A stretch of 64,000 bases of DNA. Origin: Adiantum capillus-veneris. Its lineage: Eukaryota; Streptophyta; Polypodiopsida; Polypodiales; Pteridaceae. The stretch is taken from contig CM043969.1 of assembly GCA_014529385.2 (NCBI GenBank), positions 74,754,676 through 74,818,675 on the forward strand, written 5' to 3'. The notes below the pieces were generated by a model, which saw only the letters and a program-made list of their open reading frames with translations, ran no database searches and was not told the DNA's origin. A program made the position numbers and the translations under genes. How positions within the stretch are numbered: the stretch's first letter is position 1; each line of letters begins with the position of its first letter. Positions 10,426 to 21,997 of the stretch are shown in pieces.

Positions 10426-11334
10426 TGTGGGACGGGTATCTAACTTCACTCATATCTTATTGCAGACGTCGTGAGAACCACGAGTACGATTGTCAATCCA
10501 TGGGATGAAGCTGACTCGACTAGTGCATAGAGGTTACAAGAGGTTGTCAATCTCTTGGAAAACAACAAACAACTCGTATCTAACTCAAGTTACACTCAAA
10601 TGACTGAAATCACCAAAAGCTAATCGCTCATCGGCAAACAAATTACATCCGTTACACCATCAAATGACATCCATACGTTACGAAACTTGTAGGACATGTT
10701 TATAAGACCTAAACACACATGCTTATGGTGTCAAATCTCACTTAAGGTCAATAAAAAAATCATGATTATTAACAATAGTGAGTTTTTGACCTGGTCGTTT
10801 TCGACCCAGAATGCATCTAAATGCTTAGCAATGATGCCCCAATACCCCGCCTATACTTAGTTTTTGATTTCAAAGTTTAAATTACTACTTATGATGAAAT
10901 TGATGGTGGGCGATGCCAAAAGCTATGGATTACCATGAACTTCTTACGTCAATGCGCAAGCTCTTACCTACAGTTGCAATGCAACAGACGTGATTACAAT
11001 GTGACTATCAGGGAGGGTGTAGGAAGTGCGAGAAGGAGAGAAGTGAGCGCCGTTAGCTCACTTGTGTTTCTATTATCCAAAACTTATAAAAAGTTACAAA
11101 AATTGGATTTTATACCTTAGCCAAGGTTTTTGTGGTCAAAACTAATAATCTGGGAGCTCTAACTAAAGACAGGTTGATACAATCTGGAAGCTTGTAGCCC
11201 CGACTCATCAATTACACTGTTTATCTGGAAAGTAGGAGTTACAATATTCTCGATTCATCAAAATAATGAGTTTTTTTACAATGAAAGATCCAAAAAATGT
11301 TATCCGAGTTATCAGAATTAGCCTGCTGCTAACA
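10426..11334 (-). repeat. LTR of OTA retrotransposon (909 bp)
   Basis: Bounded on the minus strand by TGTTAGCAGCAGG after a purine tract and by CCCACA before the primer site, so both TG and CA ends are present. The 10.65-11.33 kb part is repeated in inverted orientation at 23283-23965. Part of it (GACTCGACTAGTGCAT) is shared with the LTR at 31188-32114. It is joined to element sequence on both sides, upstream to the PPT and ORF3 and downstream to PBS and leader. Confidence 0.85.
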
Positions 11335-11350
11335 TCCCCCCCTCTTCGAC
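11335..11350 (-). promoter_or_regulatory. Polypurine tract
   Basis: Minus-strand GTCGAAGAGGGGGGGA sits immediately before the LTR start TGTTAGC. This is the expected primer for plus-strand DNA synthesis and fixes the element as minus-strand. Confidence 0.85.
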
Positions 11351-11479
11351 TGTGTCGTCCCTTGACACAACTTCATGGACTAAAGTAGTCTTCAGGTTGA
11401 CAACTGACGAGGTGGTCTTTAAGTGCGTGTATAAGGCTTTCTCATATTTGATTCTTTTTTCTTTGTCAAGAATCTGCAA

Positions 11480-14400
11480 TTAATGCATGGTGACCCTGTT
11501 TTTAAGCTCAATGGCTATATAGACAACAAATTTGGATGTGAAGTTACGTATCACTCGCCCAAATATCTTCGTTTGCCAGGTGAAGAAACCTGTATAAAAT
11601 GCTTCCTCAAACGCCAACAATATTGCTTCAGGGCAAAAACATGCATTGGGCGTAGAAGCTGTAAGGACTTCTTCGAAAGGCTGGCCACTTATGTTATAAC
11701 AGAGGCCCTTATGGCCTTTGAGGAACGACATCCATGGAGCTCCTGCTTGCTCTGGCTCATGAAAGGCTTGAATACATGTGAACAACATTCTGCAGAACTT
11801 ATATTGCATGGCAATGAGAGGTTAGGAAGACTCTTGAAGAAAGACATGGCGCCCGTTAGGGTTTTCACCATGTATTCCTCTGTTGTTGGTCCCTGCTCTA
11901 GAGCTGGCAATCATAGATAGTTTATCCATGTAGGCCACTTCTTTTTCAATGCTTCAAATGCTTGCCATATCCTTACCCTTGGTATAGGACAAAATGTTGG
12001 GTCTTTTTGTAGTGCGGTAGGTGCTCTTGTGAACTCAGATATCTTGGATTCTTGTTCAACCAGCTCTTTCTCAACTTGGGGTGGACATCCTCTATGCCTT
12101 CTGCCTGCATATCTTTGTATAATATTTCTTTGACCTGTAATAGCCCTACCTTGATCAAAAGATATGGCAAGGATTGCTGATGTCATTCTGCATTGATTTG
12201 GTTGGGAGTGAGTTGAGTTACATTGACTGAGTGGAGAACTCTCAACTTCCAATCTATCATTGCTTTCTATTCTTCATTTGTCTCCTGAGCAACATGTCCT
12301 TTGAGTGCATCTTTCTCAGCTTTAGAAAGCTCGACCACGGGCACTTGCTTAGAATTTGTAGTGGTACTTGAAAGTCTTCTTCTCCTCCTAGCGCTTATGT
12401 CGGCTGTGTTTCCATCTCAGCAAAAGCGACTGATGGAATGTCAAAAGTTGGTTGCTCTGAGGGGCCTACTTCTTCTTGTGTCTCTGGTTGTCCCTCTTCT
12501 CAATAGCTGATTGACTCTTTTTAGCTCTCTTATCTCCTTGAGCAGTCGCTCTTCTTGTTGTACCCGCATCAGTGCAAGGTCTCTTCTCTGTGATTTCTCT
12601 AGATTTAGCTCTAACTCTAGATCCTTATTTCTCTTTTCCAAAGCCGTATAAACTTCATCTGTACCATTTATAGAAGCAACAACAGGATTTTCCCTTATCT
12701 GTCTCAAAAAAGTTGCCTGATCATTGATCCTTTGCTCTGAGTATTGCAGAGAAGCATTCACTACATCGAGCTGCACTTGGATCTTTTGTACTGAAAGAAT
12801 TGTGGCTAGGAGTTCATTTGTTATCTCTGTCAGCTGTTGATCTTTATTCTTGCATGCATCCAATAACTTTGTTAGAAGTTCTCCTAGCTCCTCCATTTCT
12901 TTCTGTTGTTTCTCTTTGGCTAGCTGGTGTTGTTTGGCTTCAGCTTTCAGCTCTTGGACTTGTCTTTGTAGATCTAAGATGAAATTCATCCCGTCTTCTA
13001 ACTCTCCTTGTAGAGCATCGATGACCATTTCCAGCTCCCTAGCCTTAGCACTGCGGCTAAGTGCTGCTATTCTCATTTTTCTATCATGTGTTGCATCTGC
13101 TTGGCATATTAATTTACTTGCAAGACAGCTTCGTTGTTTGTCTCCCATTCTTTAGACTTCTGTAGGCTTCCTAGATGTTTCAGCAGTTTCAGTGTGTGGC
13201 TCCTTAGGTGGTGTTGTGGTGGCTGCTTGTGGTTGCTGCGGGGGTTGTTCTTCACCTTGAGGCGTTGTGGTTGCCTCAACTACTTTTTCTTCTTGAGGCT
13301 TCGTGGATGCCTCGACTGTTTCTTGTTGGGTGGTCGTAGAAGGTTCCACCTCAGTTTCTGTTGCCTTGGGCTGCTCAAAATTGGTTGCTGCATGTTCCTA
13401 ATGTTCAAGCTCTTTTTCTTTAGATTCCTTGCCCTCATTGGGTTTAACTATTGGTGTGAAGGGTGAGGGCTCAGCATTGGATGGTCTTGTTCTGTAGCGG
13501 GTGAGGTTGGCTTCGGAGACATCTCCTCTTGATAGTGCTATGTCTCTCCTTGTTCTGTAGCCTCTGCTTGGCTTTGTTGCTCGATCGTGTCTTGTCTTGC
13601 TTTTTGCTTAGCTTCTTGAGCTTCTTTTAAATTGAGGGCTTCTGCCTCTGCATACATGCATTCAAGGAAGTCTGTGGGGTTCTCTGCTTCTTTCCTTGCA
13701 GGGTTTTTGGTTGTGGGTCCCCTTATCTCTCTTGGAACCCACCTTTTCGGGTCCTCACCTACACCTTGGTAGATTCTTTCATAAGTTTGTTTTTCTCTTT
13801 CAAACCTCGCCTTCTTTTGTTGAGGTTCCTCTTGATGTGTAGCTACAGCTTTCTCCTTCATCTCTTCAATTCTGACCCTTCGTTCCTCATTGTCTGAACT
13901 CTCACTACTTCATGGGAGCTTTTGACATATTCTTCATTAGATTTATAAACTCGCTTTGATGAATGCACAGTTCTTGGAGCAGGTTGTGCAGACACAATCC
14001 ATGTGTTATGATCTAGGACTGACGGCAAATTGTCGGCCATGCCAATAGCATGGTATGTTATTCTTGTCAGTACTTCAGGTGTTGTCAGCACATACTGCAC
14101 ATGATCAATCGGTTTCCTGGTTGTCGACTTCAACACTTGGGTGAAGGTAGTTGCAACTGCACGATTTGGTGTGGTGTATCGTGGTGGTCTCTTTGCTAAG
14201 AAGTGAAAGTGTTGATGGTACAGATGTGCTGGTTCTTCCACTTGCCTTTGGATGAGGTCAATAAAAGTTGCAGTAGCAATCTCCTTGGTGAGTGTGCCTG
14301 CTATCTTTCTTTCCCGGCCCGCACTGTCATTCCTTCAGTTGGCAACTTCAGTGCCTCGGCCACAATTTCCTTTGTGATTACAACTTCTAGTTTTTCCCTT

Positions 14401-14724
14401 GTTGGTCGGTGATTTGGACTGATCCATCCTCTTTAATTCCCTGAGGCCAAGTCTTTTGTTGGCTTCTTTTGTGTCTGGCTTGGCCGCTACATCATATATC
14501 TCTTTTGGTAGCAATTGCAGCTCTACTTGGTGTCCTTCTTCACTCTTAAACCTGCCAGTGAAAACTATTGTATTATTTTCCTCAAGCTGTTCTCTTGACA
14601 AGTATGTTGCCTTGGCCGTCTTTATTGAACTTGGGTCCAGTTGGTAGGGTGGCAGCTCTTGCAAATTCTCCTTCTAGGACACCCTTTTCTTGGCCTTCTC
14701 TACAGGTTGCATTGCTCCCCTCAT
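11480..14724 (-). pseudogene. Large coiled-coil ORF3 of the OTA element (broken)
   Basis: A near-continuous minus-strand coding region runs from an ATG at 14724 toward the PPT. The N-terminal part (14724-14335) is basic. A middle part (14241-13858) is followed by a charged Glu/Lys/Gln-rich stretch (13861-13538) and a Thr/Pro/Gln-rich linker (13349-13152). After one in-frame stop comes a 235-residue segment (13148-12441) rich in heptad-like Leu/Ile with Glu, Lys and Gln, clearly coiled coil. A C-terminal part (12440-11480) carries IWQAFEALKKK and FEEAFYTGFF. The two C-terminal motifs recur in the second OTA element at 32.3-33.0 kb. It has at least four frameshifts and several stops. It lies after integrase, where other Athila/Tat elements carry extra or envelope-like ORFs, but I see no signal peptide or convincing membrane segment. 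Function unknown; self-association is inferred from the coiled coil. Confidence 0.75.
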
Positions 14725-15735
14725 GTCTCGTGTGAGACGGCGTTGTAAGCAAGCCACTGTGGACTCTGGAAATCGCGCGCGAAGAAGAACAAGAGCTCTC
14801 TTCTCCAAGAGCGATTAGTGGAAATGAAGTGATTTTGGGCTACCTTGGATATCTATACTCAGATTTTCCAAACAATTTTTCCCCAAATTCCGTTGTTAGT
14901 CCTACTAGGCCGTGAAATCTATGTTAGACTCAAAAAGTTCCTCAATCGGATTCCGGTAGCTCATTCTACAAGAATTTGCGAAAGTAGGCCTTGATCGCCT
15001 AATTTAGACTTCCCGCTTCCATCTGCTGTTGATTGGATTGAAATTTTTTGTGCCTGTCACCGCCTTGTCCTTGTGATCATCAGCGTATCTTCAATTTTTC
15101 CATCTGAGCTTATTTGCTATTTATTATTAATTTTTGACTTTTTTATTGAAAAAATCAAAGAAAATAATAAAATGCGCTAAAAAAACAAAGTGAAAATCCA
15201 ATAATTAAAAAAATCTATTGAAAAATACAAAAAAAAAATTGGTGGATTTCTCCATTTTTAAGTCCCAATATTAAGAAAAATGATGAAAAATAACCCAAAA
15301 ATACTATTTTTTGATGATGTTTTAATAGTATATACACTATTTACACTCACTGGGGAAATGTTATCAATTAAATTCACCCCTGTTGATTACTTGTTAAGGG
15401 TATTATTAGGTAATTTTGCAAAAAATCACACGTTAGCATCAAACTTTTTCCTCCCTCTTCAAACATTGCCCTTAATTACTTAGTTCCCTTCCACCCCACC
15501 CCTCCTAGATGGCATACTCCGGGATGACTGTGTGCATGGATTGAACAATTGTGTCTATGCATAGCCTTGGTTGGCTCTACCATGCCTTGAAGATCAATGC
15601 AGTTAAAACCATTATGATGTGCAAGAGTTGGGTCTTCAGTAAATTAACTCAAGGGTTTCTAATGTCGAGGTTTTCTTTTGTTGTCTTCCAAAGAGAAATT
15701 CTTGTAACATGTGTGCTCTTTGCTTGATTGTACCA
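14725..15735. other. Non-coding spacer upstream of ORF3
   Basis: About 1 kb between the small post-integrase ORF and ORF3. It has an AT-rich core (about 15120-15480) and a GC-richer part just before the ORF3 ATG (CGCGCGCGAAGAAG-type sequence on the plus strand nearby). Nothing coding is recognised. It could hold an internal promoter or leader for ORF3, which is inference only. Confidence 0.4.
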
Positions 15736-16680
15736 TCAAGATACTTCGGCAGCTGATTTCCTAAGCGATGGTATCAATATTGATGGTTGTCGAGCTTTTA
15801 CCCGCCATTGATATCTTGGTTTGTCTTGGTCAGAATGTTGTGGTTGAGTCTTTTGAGGCTTAACCCTCCATTGCTCCATCGGTTTTACAATTTGCGGAGA
15901 AGATAAGTGCTCCTTTTTCTTCCAAATCCATTTTGTTTTAGATTTCCTGCTTGAAAATGTTTCTCTTTGTGTTTTGAACCTTGTAATCATCTTTAATATA
16001 GTAGGTGATGTTTTGGACACTCAAATTTAAATCGGCTTGTCTTCAAGTTGTGCTTTTGGTTCCCAAATTTGCCTGACTCCTTGCATGCTACTTGTAGCAT
16101 TTGCTTGTCGATAGGATGGAGAATATTGATTGCTCTTTGCTTGGTGCAATTGGAAGAATGAGTTGTCCGCCTTTAGGTGATAGGTTGAGTTGATTGGTAT
16201 CCCAATCTGGTAGTGCCTTGTACGTTCGCATCCATGAGATTTCAAGAATCATTGTTTCATTTGTGTGTTCATCTGGTAAGCATACAAATTGATGTGGGCA
16301 TGAACATCCGTGTACTATCACATTCAAGTTGACTACTCCCAATGTCGATGTTGGGTTCTTGTTGCATCCTTTAATAGTCGATAATCTCGATGTCAAAGAT
16401 TGACTTGTTGCTTTCTTGTACGTGGAATAACTGACTGCATTTACTTGAGCTCTTGTACGACCAATGTATTTATGCTATGATTATTCAACAATACTTTGAT
16501 GCGAAGGTGCATTCCATCTAACCATTCATCATCCGTTGACACAGCATCTCTCTGTAAATTTTCATAGTCGGTCATCTAGTTCCAGAGTGTTGATGCGAAT
16601 AGATATTTGTTGATTTTTTAGAGCAGATTTTCTTTTGAGTATTCGAAGCCGAGCTTCCTCCTGGGCTTCATCAATAACCT
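15736..16680 (-). pseudogene. Small accessory ORF region after OTA integrase
   Basis: Minus-strand coding text begins near 16680 with a helical, charged segment (EEARLRILKRKSALKNQQ). It passes through DDEWLDGMHLRIKVLLNN and continues into ILEISWMRTYKALPDWD and a basic Lys/Gln-rich tail (16020-15736). Frame changes occur near 16570, 16400 and 16030. The WMRTYKALPDWD stretch faintly recalls the end of retroviral-type protease domains, but there is no DSG or DTG catalytic motif. I do not assign a function. It sits directly after the integrase C-terminus and about 1 kb before ORF3. Confidence 0.5.
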
Positions 16681-17342
16681 ACTATTGTTTTATCTTTATT
16701 TTCTTTGCTGCATACATCTATTCTAGCAATTCATTGGTCAGTGAAAAATTGTACTTCTTTAAACGGCATACTTATCCAATTAGCCATTGGTTCACCATCT
16801 AGGGTGGACAACTTAATTGCTCCACTTGGAGATACATCTTAAATGATAAACAGTCCGTTTTCCTCTTTCTTAAAGTTGGGAATGTGTTACTTAAGGGAAT
16901 ACACTAAAACTAAGTCCCCTTTTTTGAAGATTTTTGAAATTAGATGGGAATGTTTTTGTTTTTGCTTTTATGCACAGATGTGAGCTACAGCAGTTAGCCT
17001 TTGTTCATCAAGCTTTTCTAAATCTTCAAGTCTCTCTGACAATTCATGTCCAGTTTACTCAAGATCCTTAGCTACCCTTAGTGTTGGCAATAGAAATTCT
17101 ATTGGCAGTATGGCATCAAGACCATAAACAAGGTTAAAGGGTGTATCACTTAAAGCTGTCTTGAATGAAACTCTATAAGCCCATAGAGTGGCATGGAGAT
17201 TCATGTCCCAATTTTTTCTTCCTGAACTAACCACTTTAGCCAATACTGAGCTGAGAATTTTATTTGTATGCTCAACTTGTCCATTTGCTTGTGGGTGGTA
17301 GAGAGCTGATTTGTTATGGATAACCATAAATTCATTAAGCAA
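16681..17342 (-). pseudogene. OTA (Athila/Tat-like) integrase, C-terminal two thirds
   Basis: Opens with LNEFMVIHNKSALYHPQANG, then QVEHTNKIL holding the third acidic residue of the DD35E triad. It continues with a WAYRVSFKTALSDTPFNLVYG block typical of Ty3 integrases and the PIEFLLPTLR motif. The C-terminal domain follows (KGDLVLVYSLK, GLFII.DVSPSGAIKLS). The zinc finger and first two Asp residues are absent because the upstream 17342-17597 junction deletes them. There is no chromodomain, which fits the OTA branch. Integrase would join element DNA to the genome; this copy cannot. Confidence 0.85.
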
Positions 17343-17596
17343 ATACTCAATTATCTCAATGAGAAAATCATTTACATAGGCTTCATTTGTGCATTCCCTT
17401 TCTAAGATACATTCTTCTCATTTTAAACTTTTGCTTTCTAAGGCTCCACATATCCAAATAGGTGTGTCATTGTTCAACCAAGATGGAAGCTTAGTTTCAG
17501 TCCAAGAGATTGAGTCAAATTCTTGTATGGATGTTTTCATGACATCTCTTTAAGTGTGATGTTTTAGATTAACCCTTGTTATCGATTACACTTGCT
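17343..17596 (-). other. Deletion junction: RT and RNase H missing
   Basis: Only 254 bp separate the protease end from integrase, where about 1.8 kb of RT plus RNase H would be expected. The first part still matches the post-protease linker seen at 57.4-57.7 kb (shared pieces resembling WSLRKQKFK and ENLSVQNFK). The breakpoint therefore lies close to 17345. Confidence 0.7.
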
Positions 17597-17971
17597 TCAA
17601 GTACAGATAATTGTTTCCCCAATCCTGGATAAGTTGTACTTGTCACATAAAGGTCTTCCCAAGATGATTTCGTAATTGAGTTTCTTTCCAAAGTCTACTA
17701 TGACAAAAGTGTGTTGATATTCAACCCCACAAGAATTAACTATCACTTTTTCAAGCAGTCCTAAGGGTCTTTTCATATGTCCATTAGCCAATTGTAATTT
17801 CATTTGAGTTTGTCTAATAGATGGTTGTCCCCAGGATTTCCATACTGCTTTCGTAGCTATGGCTATGCCTGCCCCACTATCCAGTATTTCCATGGTTTCT
17901 ATATCATTATATTTCACTATAAGGGTTGAGTTTCTTTCTTCCCCTTCGTAGTATTCTCCGACTTTGTTCAT
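17597..17971 (-). pseudogene. OTA aspartic protease domain
   Basis: Contains the retropepsin active-site motif ILDSGAGIAIATK, the loop LQLANGHMKRPLG and the C-terminal ILGRPLCDKYNL. It is about 120 residues, in line with a complete retroviral-type protease. A diverged relative with ILDSGAGVAIATK lies at 57.75-58.04 kb. It would cleave the gag-pol precursor. This stretch is intact, but its neighbours are broken. Confidence 0.85.
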
Positions 17972-17980
17972 TGGAATAGA

Positions 17981-19335
17981 TCAAATCTCTTTGTTATCCA
18001 ACTCGTGTTTCAATTTTTCCAACTTTTTTGCAATTAGCCCTGTTATCCCCACCTTCTCTAGAGTTTTCTGTAGGTCAAACCATAAACATGGTCTCATTTT
18101 TAACAGTTCTCCTAAAGTAAGAGTGCATTGAATAGGTGCAAATGTGATTGAATGGATGTTGTCTACCTCTAGGGTCTGTTCCACTCTCTTTATCTGAGTG
18201 GTTTTACACACTATGGATTCATCTTCGTTATCTCCTATAAGTAGGTGGGTAATGTTTTCAAAGTCAATGATTTAAACATTCCTAAAGCTTCAGAACCGTA
18301 AACCCCGTATGAGGATTGTACATCCATGTCCATATCAAGAGGTAGATCGTCTAACCAAACTTTCTCTATAGGAATTGACTTCAGAGTTAGGCCCCCATCA
18401 TTAATCTCTCTAACTTTTTCCCATAAGTGTCCTGGCCAGTCTTCTTCTATGAATGGAATTTCGTCTAAGGTATCTTCGTTTTTCAGCACTAGAAGTTTTG
18501 GTTCTTTTGTTTCAAGGTGGGGTTCTACCACCACTTCGGATTTCTTCTACTGGTTCCTATCATAAGCTTCTCAGGTTTTGCTATACTTTTGCGCTTGGGT
18601 TTTTGTTTTTCCAGCATCTCTTGAGTAATTCTTACCAAATTTTGATAACCTTTAAGCTTAGCTGCTTCCATATGAAGGATAGTTTTTCCATTTATTTTCC
18701 ATGTTTTGGCCTGCTTTAAGTCTCGCTTGATAAGCTTCCAAGGCTGCATTAATTGGCTCAAAATTTTTGTCTACCAAAATTGATCCTCCAAATTTCACGG
18801 TGGTTTCCTTGATTTCGCTTCCAATTTTCTTCACTTTTTCTTGGAATAGTTTTTTGGCTTTCTCCTTGATTTGAGCCCTTTGTTTTTGTTTTCTCATCTC
18901 ATACCTTTTGCTTTTTCTTCTCTTGGTCTTTTGAGAGAAAATTTTAGTATTCTTTGAATCATGAGAGGAGTTATCTTTCTTTTTCTTAGCCTGAGCTATG
19001 GTGATTACCTTGATTGGAATAATCGATTCACTCTCATATGAGCTATTAGGTATCACTTGGACTACGTTCACTACTATTTTGCCCTTGTTGAAAGGATTTT
19101 TTGGATAATCTTCAGGGAAATGTCCTCCCTTTTTGCAACATTATATGCAATAAGCTTCAACTGGCTTAAGCTTCTTGTCAGACTCCTGACATTCATTTTT
19201 CCAATGATCATCTGCACCACAGTTTCCAATTCTTGACTTAATCATGGGTCTTACCATAGGAGATCTAATACCTTGATTAGCTACACAGTACATTGGTGCA
19301 AGTTCTGGTGTAGTATAAGTCACAGGTTCTTCCAT
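17981..19335 (-). pseudogene. OTA gag C-terminal and linker region
   Basis: Between nucleocapsid and protease. On the minus strand it reads a CGADDHWKNEC zinc-knuckle-like motif (about 19230) and a second degenerate Cys/His cluster near 19140. A very Lys-rich stretch (19071-18658) follows, then an acidic segment ending FKSLTLKTLPTYL (18534-18235). The last part is TLGELLKMRPCLWFDL (18211-17981), leading into protease. Stops and frame changes occur at about 19140, 18650, 18530 and 18230. The basic stretch probably binds RNA. Confidence 0.6.
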
Positions 19336-20991
19336 TGGTGTTGGATGTGAATTATATCAATCTCCTTCTATCAAAACTGTAGATGGACTAGGCTCAGCAT
19401 AGGGTGTAACAAGAAATAGTGCTTGTTCATCTATGACTCCTTCTGAAAGCATGTACTTTATAGGCATTGCATTATGTCCAGGATATTGAGGTTGTTCACC
19501 CAACACGGGTTGAGGCCTTTCCATACCCATTTGGTGGTCTTTGAGCTGGGGCCATATTAGGCTGATATCTATACATGGGTTGTCCTTGTGGCCTCATAGG
19601 CACATATTGAACATTTCCATCATACTTTGGTCGGTAATAGCACTCATTGATCTCATGTTTGGTCCATTTTTCCTTAATTGCACACCATTTTTGTGGCTTA
19701 ATTGGTTGTCCTTGTTGAGGTATCCCTTGCCCTGGTCCCCTCATATGTGATTTTTGCATGTTATTCATCATTTCATTCATCCTTTTGAGCATGTCTTCTA
19801 TGGTGTAAGCGGTGCTGTAACAGCCGTTCCCACTTATGATGGTTTGGTCGATGTTGTTTTCTTGCTTAGATTATCCTTAGGGACATCTTCTTCATTGAAA
19901 ATATCACAATTGCCTCCTAAGTCAATAGCATCTGATGCACACTCTTCTAGGGTCATATGCTTCTTGCTATACAATATAGCATGAAGTTTTTTTTTTAGCA
20001 TTCCTTCTAGAAACAATGATACTAACCTTTATTCTGCAGGTATCTCTAGCTCTGGGCATCTTGCAATGTATTGCTTTATTCTAGTTGCAAAATCCTTAGC
20101 AGACTCACCTTGTTTCTGTTTTAGGCTATAGATTTGAGCTACCGTATTGTGTTCGATCCCTATTTTGGAACAAGCAGCTACAAATCCTTGAGTTAATGTG
20201 TTTAAGTCCATGATTGACCTTGGTGGAATGTTTTGGAACCATGTCATTGCTTTTCCTTTTAATGTCATTCCAAATCTCTTGAATTAAGTATGGAAATCAA
20301 ATATGTGTTCTGCTCCGAGCACTTATTGAAAGCTTGCTAAGTGGTTATATGGATCCTCAGATCCACTGTATTTTTTGACTCATTTTTGAAAATCACCTCG
20401 TCTAACACGTCTGTTTGTTTCAACTCCTGGTCTCTTGGAAGTTGGTTCTAAATAGTGACTCATGTAGCCCTAGATTGGCTTTAGTGTCACCTGGTTTTCT
20501 TCGTGATGATGAGGTAGTTTCTGGTTTCTTAACATTGCTCTCAAAAGATCTCTCACGGAGTTCATCTCTTGGAATAGTTTCTGGTCCTTGGCCTAATATC
20601 CAATCCCTTATGGAATACCCTTGGTATTTGGTTTATTCCATCTCCTCGGGAGTCATCATAGCAAAGTTATTGTTATAACAATCCCTAAATAAAGGTAGGT
20701 TGGTAGAACTGTTGAACCCTTGTCTTTGATTTTGAAGATATAGATGATCTTCAAGGGCGTTAATTATCTTGATTTGGCATGCGAAGTCCATAGAAGATCT
20801 TTGACATTTCTATCCTCCCAACAATAGACTCCGATTCTAGGATTATCCGTACTAAGCAGTTTCAAGGGCTTCAAATCAGATTGATCATATCCCTCGAATT
20901 CTAAGTCGATGGTCCTTCTTTTGATGCCATATCTAAAATTATGGTATTTACTTCTTTGATTTGCTAGTATACGACCACATCTAAGGCTCAT
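19336..20991 (-). pseudogene. OTA gag (capsid and nucleocapsid)
   Basis: Minus-strand gag starts near 20991. A diagnostic retrotransposon capsid block lies at about 20370-20029 (EDPYNHLASF, MTLKGKAMTWFQNIPPRS, then FVAACSKIG). Next come a helical segment (20016-19834) and the motif WCAIKEKWTKHEINECYY (about 19690-19640). That motif also occurs as WCTIDKKWTNHMIEECYF in the plus-strand element at 26.9 kb. Stops and frameshifts interrupt it at about 20280, 20030 and 19830. Gag would form the cytoplasmic particle. Confidence 0.8.
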
Positions 20992-21414
20992 ATAGACTCG
21001 TGAAGCCCTGGATAGAGATAGAGTACTTACCGTCGGATTGACTTGTTATCAGCTTCTTCCACTTGAGGCGATTGCAACTCCTGTCAAGCTTTCAATTCCT
21101 TGTCTACAACCTAGTTCCTGTATCAGTTTTAATCAAGTTAGCTATTCAAATTTTCACAAAGATTGTATAATTTTTTTCTAACTATTACGAATGGTCTATG
21201 TGTTTTAATTCAATTTAAGCTCGGTGAGTCAGCAATTGAGACTTTTAGATTCTACTTTCGCAAAAAGCCAAAGACAAATTTACAACCTAGAAACTGAGTG
21301 AACATATACTAATTTGGATCCAATTGAACCAAAAATTGCATGGTGGCTTTGTGTTATGTTGGTTTAACATTATACAAGCTCAAAAGTCAAAAAGTCTGTC
21401 TCTATGTATCAGTA

Positions 21415-21436
21415 GTAAATAATCACGATTATATAT
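21415..21436. promoter_or_regulatory. Leader palindrome, copy-2 site 1
   Basis: Same left arm GTAAATAATC as at 8894; the right arm has two changes. Confidence 0.7.
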
Positions 21437-21695
21437 TTTTCTCAGGTTTTTATACATGTTGGCTTGATTTGCCAAGTATGCAACTTGTTAAGGTCTCTGG
21501 ACAAGTTTCACTAAGTCCGAATAAAATATATTCCGGTTATCAATGTTTCATGTCCACAGACTCAGTTTTCAAGAATGTGGCTTAAGTCTCACTTTTGTCA
21601 TCCAAGTTTCACCAAATTGATTTGTGTGGTCTACTTGATATGCTTTACCTTGTGATATACTCAAATGTGCAAAGATGTCCAATTTTGTAGTAGAT

Positions 21696-21717
21696 ATAAA
21701 TAATTGTAATTATTTAC
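21696..21717. promoter_or_regulatory. Leader palindrome, copy-2 site 2
   Basis: Position-equivalent to 9177. Outer TAAATAAT and ATTATTTA arms are kept, while the inner C/G pair is changed to T/A on both sides, so most of the dyad is preserved. Confidence 0.65.
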
Positions 21718-21975
21718 TCTTACTATTTTGTCACAATCTTGACACAGATCTGTTAAACAGCTCAGCTTAAGCTTCCTGGACAAATTTCATCAAGTTTGGA
21801 TAATTCCTGTTCAAATGGTCAACAGTTTTGTGTCTGCAGACTGACTTTGCAAATCTAGCCACAATTTTCACTTCAATGATCCAAGTCTTACAAAATTTGA
21901 TTTGTGGGCTTATTATAACATGCTAAAACTAGTGGTATGCTATGTTGGTCAAAAAAGTTGAAAAATAGGACAAAA

Positions 21976-21997
21976 GTAAATAATCGTGATTATTTAC
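21976..21997. promoter_or_regulatory. Leader palindrome, copy-2 site 3
   Basis: Arms GTAAATAATC and GATTATTTAC are both exact, with centre GT. Equivalent to 9470, which has one arm mismatch. Confidence 0.8.

Noticed and set aside
12800..13466. Plus-strand Leu/Ser/Phe-rich frames
   Set aside because: Antisense shadows of the Glu/Lys/Gln-rich coiled coil on the minus strand. The hydrophobic look is a codon-complement effect and not a membrane protein.
11480..14724. ORF3 as a retroviral-type envelope gene
   Set aside because: Position fits, but no signal peptide, fusion peptide or clear membrane anchor is visible, and the core is a soluble coiled coil.
16027..16396. Second protease domain in the small post-integrase ORF
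   Set aside because: WMRTYKALPDWD is only faintly like a protease end, and no D-S/T-G active site is found upstream.
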